Positions 56,280-64,000 of a stretch of 64,000 nucleotides of DNA are shown piece by piece. Each line of letters begins with the position of its first letter. Within the stretch, counting starts at the first letter, position 1. The notes below the pieces were generated by a model. That model saw only the letters and a program-made list of their open reading frames with translations. It had not been told where the DNA came from and did not search any database. Location: assembly GCA_947561395.2 (NCBI GenBank), contig OX387192.1, positions 33,687,520 through 33,751,519 on the forward strand, in the 5' to 3' direction. This stretch comes from Buxus sempervirens. Its lineage: Eukaryota > Streptophyta > Magnoliopsida > Buxales > Buxaceae. A program made the position numbers and the translations under genes.

Positions 56280-57004
56280 ATGTCTGAGAAATCCCGGGCT
56301 CAAATTCCAAGAGTCAAACTTGGAAATCAGGGGTTAGAGGTAACTACTAACAATCTTTGTAAATTCCCATATAGCAGTTTTCTTGAAATTTCTTTCTAAT
56401 CTCCATCCTACCGAGCAGGTTTCCAAGTTGGGTTTTGGGTGTTGTGGTCTCACTGGAACCTATAACGACCCCCTCCCAGAGGAAGATGGAATTTCAGTCA
56501 TCAATGAGGTTTTCAACAAGGGAATCACTTTCTTTGACACTTCAGATTTTTACGGAGCTAATGCAAATGAAATCCTGGTTGGAAAAGTAAATGGATTGAA
56601 TTCTTAAAAACTCAGCCGTAGAAGTGTTTCTTTTCTTGCATCTTCTGTTTTTTCTTTTTAACGGGGTTTTCCGTTTTCACTCTCAAGTCGTAAACAAAAC
56701 ATAACTTTTTCTTTTTGGGTTTAACGAACAATAGATCTTTGCCTCAAAGTTCAACGCGATTGGTTTCCCATGAAACTCAACTTTTCTGGGTTTGAATTTT
56801 TTAAAACTTTTTGTATATTTCCTTGAAGAGTTTGTTAGTATTGTTCACGACTGGCTTGTAGCTACATTTTTATCTGTTTAGCGTGTGTTCTCAATTGCTT
56901 ATTCAGAGAAATTTGATTCTTGGTCTAAATAAATTTGAATTTTCCGAGGCCTTGAAGCAGTTGCCTAGAACTAAAATCTAGCTTGCCACCAAGTTCGGTT
57001 TGGT
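56280..57004 (+). pseudogene. Truncated duplicate of aldo-keto reductase B (B')
   Basis: Exons 1 (56280-56339) and 2 (56419-56586) are intact, with Lys to Asn ('VINEVF') and Ile to Phe ('TSDFYG') changes against B. Exon 3 starts at 56949 behind a weaker CCGAG acceptor, has a CAG-to-TAG stop at its eleventh codon (56979-56981), and homology ends at 57004. Four and a half exons are missing, including the catalytic His. It could be transcribed but cannot give an AKR fold. Confidence 0.95.
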
Positions 57005-59108
57005 GATTATTTAAAGAAAATCCGTAACCCATACACACAACAAATTTAAAGGATCATCACTTACATGTGGTCCAATCCCTTAAGTACTTTACATGCATAC
57101 ATAGGTTGGCGCAAAAAGCTTAGAATCCCAAGTCATATGTTAATTGTTTTGGATCGTACATTTGATCTCATGAATTAATTTAATAATTAATTACAAAGAT
57201 TTATAAAATAATAATCTTATTCATTATTTTATAACTTATAATTTATAAGTTATATTTTATTATTACAATTTTATCTATTGTATATTATATATATATTATT
57301 ATATTTCAGTTTGGTTCGGTTCGGTTAACCCGAGCCTTTAACCTAAAACCGAACCAAACAAATTCAGTTCTCTATTTTTAGAACCAAAACCTACCCAAAG
57401 ACTATATAAACCAAACAAAAGTGACCCAAAGTCATGTTGGACCAGTTCGGTTTCAGTTTTAACCGACCCAAGTTGCAGCCCTAGACACAAATACTAAATG
57501 TGTAGTATACCAAGGGCCCATATGTTTCAGTTTGGATCTTTTGTTTAGTTTTATGAGTAATCAGCAATTTTTATCCCAAACTTACCATGGACATATATGC
57601 AATATTTATTGCATTAAATGGTGTTATCTGGAAAATATTGTCAATACCAGTGATTCATGGGTTCCAAGATTGGTGAAATAAACAAGATTTCCATTAGCCA
57701 TCTTTTATCCCTCAAAATTTTAACCATAGCCGCTTAAGTTAGGCATGATCCTATGGATGTCTTGGCAAAAGTGAAGAAGGGTTTGGAAATTATTAGTTTC
57801 GGAAGAAAGATGAAAGGAGGCAAAGGGAGGAGGTTCCGGTGAGATGAGATTCCCTGAGGATGTCATCTAGTACTTTTGTTGAGAGAGGAGGAGAAAGCTA
57901 AGAGAAGAGAAGCTTTTGGTTTGTCTGCTTATGCAACAGTGAAGGGGAGAGAAAAAAAAAAGGGAAGTGCCAGTCTTTTTTTAGGAGGCAAATTGCATGT
58001 ATTGTACCCTAACACTGTAGCTTACTTTTTTTTTTTGTGTGATAAGAACACTGTAGCTTACTTGCCTTTCTAAAAGCTTGGATATCCCATAATACCCAAC
58101 TCCTTTCATTAATCCCTAGGTCTCCTCATCCTTTCTCTCCTTTGATCTCTGAATATTCAAACCCTTTTGATGTGACCTAATCAGACCCATTTCTTAAGGA
58201 AAAAAGATACAAGATGTAAATTTTAACTAGGACAAAGACCTAGGAGCAGGGATACTAAGAAGTTGTGTGGAGAGCATGGATTTTATACCTAAAACGTATC
58301 AAAGTAGGAAAGTATATGGCAGGAAACGCAGGAATTCTGCTACACGTTTTCATGGAATCCAGTACATTTCTGGTTTAGACGCCGTGAATAGAACGGCTAT
58401 GATCAACAGGTCATCGAAACTGACGAGGTGGACCGTGGAAGGCTGCATATACGTGGGCGCACCGTGCACGGAATTTAAGAAAGCGCCACCAAGAAAAAGA
58501 TGATTCAAAGTTCTGTTGAGCACCTTCTTCGTGTCCGTTGACATTTTTGGACTTCTTTTTCTCCTGTTTTTTCTTGCTTTTTCTTTTCTTTTCCTTCTTT
58601 TTCTTTATTGTAGGACACGGAGTCACGGACCACCAACACTGAAACACACACATTGACTAATAAGTAAACTTTTTACTAGCGCTCCGAACAGGTTTTACAG
58701 TTCCATTGTGGCTCTCTTCAGAAAAGCCTACATTTCTCTTTAGAATCATATACTTTTCCCTTGTATTTCAAAAGAAAATGATCATGATAAAGAGTTAGTC
58801 AATTGAATATCCACAATGTATCAAAATAGAATATGACAAAAAGGCTGAAGGCCCCAAAAAAATATAAAAAAGAAAGAAGAGGTGATTCTGGGGTGGATAA
58901 GAAATGATGATTGTCTTCTTTTTCTTTTCCTTTATTTTAAGTTGGGTTGGAAGATACTTGTTCTTTAAAATTGAAGATAGCACTCTATTTTATACAAGTT
59001 GTGGCATGTTGATTCCTATAGGATCTTCAGTCTTTCTATTGCATGAGTAGTGAAATTGATACACATATCCAAACGAAATCGTCTGTTATGTTTTCCTGAA
59101 TTACTCTC

Positions 59109-59236
59109 TGATGCGACTGAGAGCATCTCACGATCAATTTTTTTTATTGTTGTAAATGTTTCAAGTGGGCCCCAAATGAAAAATAAAACATTGGCGGTGA
59201 GATGCTCCACATGGTAGCATCTCACAGCCACATCAG
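59109..59236. repeat. Small inverted-repeat element (MITE-like)
   Basis: The left end CTGATGCGACTGAGAG and the reverse complement of the right end, CTGATGTGGCTGTGAG, match at 13 of 16 positions. GAATTA occurs on both sides, but the left copy is a few bases off the terminus. About 128 bp, non-coding. Confidence 0.5.
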
Positions 59237-59910
59237 GAATTAATTCTGGGAAACATGCATGGCAGACGATTTCATGGCACACTTCCCAGGGGGCATATTC
59301 TCATTACATACAGTATAAATATAGATATGATTGTGGTCTTTGATATAGAGATCTATTTTCATTTAGAAACCATCTTAGACTTATGTAGTGGTTGTAAAAC
59401 CACTATTTTGCATACAGGCTATGAATTACATATAGGGCTGCCTAACAAATAAGGTAGGTTTTTGATATGCATGTCTTTTTTTATCATTTAAAAGCCAATC
59501 GCCCACATATATGTTAGTCTTGTCAAAACACTCTATTTATATACAAGTTATGGCCCACCAGTAGAATTACCTAACAAAATATGGTTTTTTATCATCAGAA
59601 GCCATCTCCTATTTATGTAAAATGTATGGCTCATTAGCATTCCTGTCAAAGTGCACGGATAAGTGCAGGAAAAAGCGAGACGATGTCACTAAAAGGTCAC
59701 AATCGTCAATCCCAATAAAGAACAAGGGAGATGGCCCGCCACCGACACGCTTACCTCATTGTACTTGCTGCTACAGTACATACCATAACCTCAAATTCCT
59801 CCGAATGTAACGTAAATTACATGGGTATTTTGGTTAGCCTGGTTTTCTATAATTAAAATTTTTAATTAATTTCCCGCATCCGCACACATTCTCGTCCCTC
59901 CATGCAAATA

Positions 59911-59994
59911 TAATGGCGACATGACGACGTACACGCACTGCACATATATACGATGCATTATTGAGTATAATTGCGACATGACGACATACACGCA
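59911..59994 (+). repeat. Two 27-bp direct repeats 57 bp apart
   Basis: 59911-59937 and 59968-59994 share 'GCGACATGACGACRTACACGCA' with two differences in 27 bases. They are CG-rich relative to the surroundings. Function unknown. Confidence 0.7.
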
Positions 59995-61004
59995 GGCAAA
60001 CGGGGACCACGACGTGATGGCTATCGAACTCGATCGGATTCTTTGTTTGTGCTAAGACTATAATAGAGATTTCTTGTATCTGCATGCAATGAGCCATGTT
60101 CTTATATTTTTCTATGTCATTTGGATGAGCCTTATGTTATTGCTTTTTTGTCCTCTGTGTTCATTTCTCTAATTCATAAGCTCAGTAAGCTACTCTGTGG
60201 AAAAAAAAAAAATTTTACCCTATATGATGCAAATATACCCTTATGAAAAGGTTAGATTCTTCGTAAGCGTGTATTCTTGGTTTTATGCATTAATCAGGGA
60301 AATGCACGCGTTATGTACGTAGCAAAAAAATTAGAAAACAAAGAAGCGTTATGATATTGATGTGGCAGTCACAAACCTGGGTATTGGAATAAAATTGAAA
60401 AAAGTTGGAGGATATTTTCAGAATAAAATGTTAGCGAGAAAGTTGTAGATTGGCTTTATATAATACTAAAGATATTAATTAAGTCTTCTTTTTATGTTTA
60501 TTTATGACCTTAATGAGTTTACATCATTTGCAATGTGAAGATTATTGTTTTATTTTTTCATGCATTAAAATACACAACAATAAGTCATAGAGAATGAAAA
60601 ATCATGAGAAATTAATGGTTCCATGGGTTTGATGAACAAACCATGCGTAAATTAGGCCTTCGCATAGTAGATTTGCCTTGGTTTAGAAATCAACAGCATC
60701 TCTATCAGGCCCTCAATGATCTTTCCTCTCTAACTTTTATCCTGACCAAATTTCACTAAACTTCTCCTAAAGGTCAACATAAAAACAGATTGCGTTCAAA
60801 CAGCCATTATTATTGTAGTAAAAAAAAATATTAATAAAAACTCTATATGCATGTGTCATGAGAAAACTAAACAAAAAAGGAAGAGAGTCAAGAGACTAAG
60901 AAAATTTCTGAAAATGCATCTATAATAAAAAAAACCACTGACCATTTACGAAAAAAGAGCTAAAAAATGAAAAAATCTCTCTTCAAAAAAGAAAAAAGGC
61001 AAAA

Positions 61005-61025
61005 GAGAGAGAGAGAGAGAGAGAG
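61005..61025 (+). repeat. (GA)n microsatellite in the presumed IDD 3' UTR
   Basis: About ten GA units, 130 bp downstream of the IDD stop codon (minus-strand CT repeat). Confidence 0.85.
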
Positions 61026-61155
61026 GAACAAGAACTGAGGGTGGCATTATCATAATTTGGCTGGATGAAATGAGGGAGGAAATTTTGTCATTCTTCACAG
61101 AACCAAAGTGAGGATAATATTGCTCCGTTTGGCTTCTCTTCTTCCAAAGGCTTCA

Positions 61156-63968
61156 TCAGTCACCCCAAGCTTCAGAGGGAGGCTCAGCAAATCCAAAGCC
61201 GGAGGGCTTCAGCACCGAATGGTCACGGTCATAGGGTGGGAACTCAAAGCCTCCCGTGAACGATAACAGATCTCTAACGTTAACGCTGCCATCCCCACCA
61301 CCATCTCCTGCCAGACCCAGGAAGTCCCTCGTCAGCCGGTCACTTTTCTGCCACGTTGCAAGGTTTCCTGCTGGGAATCCCAGATAATCGGGCGAGCTTC
61401 CGGTGCCCATGTGACTCGCTGGTCGGTACTCCCCCGTCTCTAACCGATTCATGGAGGATGATGCCATGTGTCCCACTGAGTGAGCTTGGGTGGAGCCACT
61501 AATGGCTGCAACGCCAACGTTTGCAGCTTTCTGGAGGAGTGCGGTGGCTGACATATGAGCAGTGCTTGTCATTTGGAGGTGCTGAAAGGGTGATGGTGAG
61601 ATGGCCTGCTTGTGGAGTGGTGGGTGTTGGAATGATGTAGAGGCAGCCATTGTTAGGATTCGATGATGATCATGAGTTTCGTGCTTGATTTGGATTGAGT
61701 TCTGGGTTGTGTTTGGATTTTGGGGAGGGTCCCATGATGCAAGGGAGATGTGGGTTGGTGGATTTTGGAAGTGTTGTGGTGTTGGTGTTGAAAAGGAAAA
61801 GAGAGCAGATGGGTCATGAGAGTGGAGACGATCTGATGCGTTTGTGGAGAGTCTTGCACTCTCTTCAGCTAAAGCATCACAGAAAGCTCTGTGGGTTATG
61901 AAGCTATCCTTCCTGTACATTAATGCCATGCAAATAGAGATTAAGTTCAGTAATAAAATTAAAGTTGCTACATTATTGGGAAGAAATCGAAGGGAAACGA
62001 AAAAATAAATAAAAAATAAAGAAACAAATTAAGTAGCCTATGATTGCAAAGAAAATATTTCATAGTGGAAAACACAAAATAGTATTTTCTGTTGTTTGAT
62101 TTGAAAGAGAAGGAACAATAACACAGAAAATACTTCTCATAAAGTGGGGACCTGGGGATCAAAGATTACAAGGAAACTAGAGGAGATTAGTTCAGAGAAA
62201 AATTATAATTGTTGTCCTTAACCTTAGAGGAATTTCGCAATGGTGAAGTAATTATATTTCACCTAAATTAAAGCTCAGCATATTTTGCATTTAAACGTAA
62301 AAAGGAGTAGAAACCCATGCATGCGGACTGGATAGGGATCGAGAGGTCATAAAAGCTTGCAGGAACTAAAAGAAAAAAAAAAAGAGGAGTCTTTATCTTC
62401 AGGATCAATTAACAAAAGAAAAATGATCCAGCTGATCAGAGACAGGGAAAGAAAGTGGAAGGAAATGCATGCCCTGTGAGCTGACTTATGCATGCAAATT
62501 AAAATAGGCCGCTGAGAAAACATGGATCAAAGGCTTTGAAAATTTTGAAAAACAAAATTTGAAAGGCCTTTAGTTTTGACAGACATGAAAAATCAACACG
62601 AGGAAGAAATTATTACCTCTCAAGCAAGCAGACAATGATGACCGTAAAAGAAAACAACCCACCCTCTCAGATATTTGCGCGGATTTATCAATTTTTCATT
62701 ATGATGAAGTTCAGGGTTCAGAAGATTCTGAAACTAGATGATAGCATATATGTTTCATGGAAAACAAATCACCAAGTCTATCAAGCAAGAAAAATCAAGT
62801 TTCCTTCAGTTTTCTTAGACAACAGAAAGAAATACATCACCTCTCTTCATTGAAAAGACTCCATCGGGAAGTATCGAAAAGAGCAAAACAAGAAAGAGGC
62901 ACAAACTAAGAGAAATGAGCCCAGCATTAAAATGGTGGGGTGATAAGAGTGTAAGGAACCGGAAACTTTTATCTCGGATCAACCACCAGGGCTATTTAAG
63001 ATACCTTTTTTTTTCTTTCAACATTAATGGATATTTCTTCACATGCCAGAATCTCAGAAAAATCAACATGAGAGGCATGTTTCAAACCACCATTATATTA
63101 CAGGCAGTGTGATATAGAAGTTTTTACAGATCTTTTGTTTGTTTGTTTGTTTATTTAAAAGTTTTCCAGGGTTTCTGTTGCCCTCTAGCACCTGTAACAG
63201 ACACTTCTATTTAATGGTGTCCATTTCATGCATTCTGCCAATTCATTCACATCTTTGTTTCAGACATATTTCGTGCAACATGATCTTACCATTCTTGTGT
63301 AAGAACAGGCTCAAAACAAAACCTAGATATCGAACCAAAATACAAAAACTTCCTCCAAGATATGAACACCAAGTTCCAAAATCAGATGCCCATTAGAGTC
63401 CAAAGGGACTGAAGTAGAGAACAGAAGGAACATAGAAGTAACAAAAGAAGGGAAATTTGGAACTTTGAAAGACAAACAGTCAAACAGATAGACCCAAAAG
63501 AACATTTTAATAGCCTACCAAAAAAAAAAGAACATTTTAATAGAAAAGGAAAAGGAGGAGAAAAAAATCACCTGGAGAAGAGAGTTCCACAGTCACACCT
63601 ATATTCTCTTGTTCCACAAATTTTTGAGTGAGCCTTCCAATCTGATTGAACTGCATATCGCTTAGAGCACTTCTCACACTTCCACTTCTTCTCCCCATGC
63701 TTTCTGCAAAAGTGTTTCTTAATCCCTGTGAGATCACCAAGAGCCCTAGAAGGATGGTGGTGAACACACGAAGGCTCCGGGCACACAAATACTCTCTTTC
63801 TTATGTCTTTGCTGTTTCTCTGCTTCAGTTTCCATGGGAGATTATGCCCTCTTCTGTGAAGTTGAAGATTCTGATCTCTCTGAAAACCCTTGTTGCAGAT
63901 CTCACAAACAAATCTATTTGTAGCCAACAGAGTCTTGGGAGATAAAGCAATCACTTCAGCATCTGGGT
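61156..63968 (-). CDS. IDD: INDETERMINATE-DOMAIN C2H2 zinc-finger transcription factor, last two exons (partial at right edge)
   Basis: Exons 63968-63572 and 61912-61156 give 383 visible residues; the first exon(s) with the N-terminus lie beyond base 64000. The IDD DNA-binding domain is clear: finger 1 'FVCEICNKGFQRDQNLQLH', finger 2 'VFVCPEPSCVHHHPSRALGD', finger 3 'WKCEKCSKRYAVQSDWKAH' and finger 4 'YRCDCGTLFSR' joined across the intron to 'KDSFITHRAFCDALAEE'. The conserved C-terminal motifs 'MSATALLQKAA' and 'TRDFLGLAG' are present, and the protein ends 'EPPSEAWGD' before TGATGA. IDD proteins act in the nucleus in root patterning, GA/DELLA and SHR-SCR signalling, or metabolism; which member this is cannot be told. 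The intron between the exons is 1,659 bp. Confidence 0.95.
61913..63571 (-). other. IDD: IDD intron, nothing else identified
   Basis: AT-rich intron with a GT donor at 63571-63570 and an AG acceptor at 61914-61913 (TGTACAG). It splits the codon for the Arg in 'FSRKDSF', the place where the IDD family usually has an intron. No RNA gene or repeat with clear ends is seen. Confidence 0.7.
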
Positions 63969-64000
63969 CTGAGAGCAGTGAACTTCAGATCAGAAAGAAA

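Larger units (their letters stand above)
57005..61155. other. Intergenic region with small repeats, no supported gene
   Basis: AT-rich spacer behind the broken AKR block. It contains 'GGTTCGGTTCGGTT'-type repeats near 57305-57480 typical of degenerate non-coding transposons, a MITE-like inverted repeat at 59109-59236, loosely repeated segments at about 59330-59640 and a 27-bp duplication near 59.9 kb. The frame at 58267-58503 (78 codons, Arg-rich) matches nothing I know. Confidence 0.55.

Noticed and set aside
58267..58503. 78-codon Arg/Lys-rich frame
   Set aside because: No family recognised, no splice context, and it sits in repeat-rich spacer; it is left out as a gene for lack of support.
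59911..59994. Possible CRISPR-like or tandem array
   Set aside because: There are only two 27-bp copies, and this is a plant nuclear sequence; a simple local duplication explains it.
63646..63945. 99-codon plus-strand frame
   Set aside because: Antisense shadow of the IDD zinc-finger exon.

Overview
This window is nuclear DNA of a flowering plant. All recognisable genes are plant nuclear genes with GT-AG introns: a SPIRRIG-type BEACH protein, a plastid ATP/ADP translocator, a p24-beta cargo receptor, a tandem set of aldo-keto reductases and an INDETERMINATE-DOMAIN zinc-finger factor. The DNA is AT-rich, and introns and spacers are filled with LINE-type retrotransposons and small inverted-repeat elements. 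I cannot name the species. The very long LINE-filled introns would suit an early-diverging eudicot or a magnoliid, but that is only a guess.

Layout. (1) 1-13.2 kb, minus strand: the first eight coding exons (306 codons, frame kept throughout) of a SPIRRIG homologue whose remainder, including the BEACH and WD40 part, lies beyond the left edge. Its sixth intron (5.6 kb) holds a 5'-truncated LINE with a 16-bp target-site duplication. (2) 13.2-20.6 kb: promoter and spacer with small repeats and no gene I can support. (3) 20.7-32.0 kb, minus strand: a complete five-exon NTT gene (681 aa). Its first intron (8.8 kb) contains a nearly full-length, degenerate 7.06-kb L1-type LINE and a 457-bp Mutator-like MITE; without them the intron would be about 1.2 kb. 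(4) 32.5-35.5 kb: a 350-bp foldback MITE abutting a third, truncated LINE. (5) 36.4-44.3 kb, minus strand: a complete four-exon p24-beta gene (215 aa) with a 6.6-kb first intron carrying old LINE pieces and an LTR-like insertion. (6) 45.4-57.0 kb, plus strand: aldo-keto reductase genes A and B (seven exons each), then a second copy of the block holding an intact A' and a B' broken off in exon 3. (7) 57-61.1 kb: spacer with small repeats. (8) 61.2 kb to the right edge, minus strand: the last two exons of an IDD transcription factor.

The host genes do not form a pathway; they are ordinary neighbours. The lively parts are the AKR segmental duplication (breakpoints at 44912/51943 and 50170/57004, one new intact gene and one new pseudogene, with amino-acid changes concentrated in the last exon of A') and the layers of retroelements. 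The three LINEs with recognisable long coding remains all lie on the plus strand, and the two that are intronic are antisense to their hosts. I found no convincing undescribed system. The best leads are a candidate in-frame 33-nt cassette exon in the p24 gene, a duplicated splice-donor region in the SPIRRIG gene, a GC-AG intron in NTT, a stop-start (ATGA) overlap between the two ORFs of the NTT-intron LINE, and the uneven divergence of the duplicated reductases.
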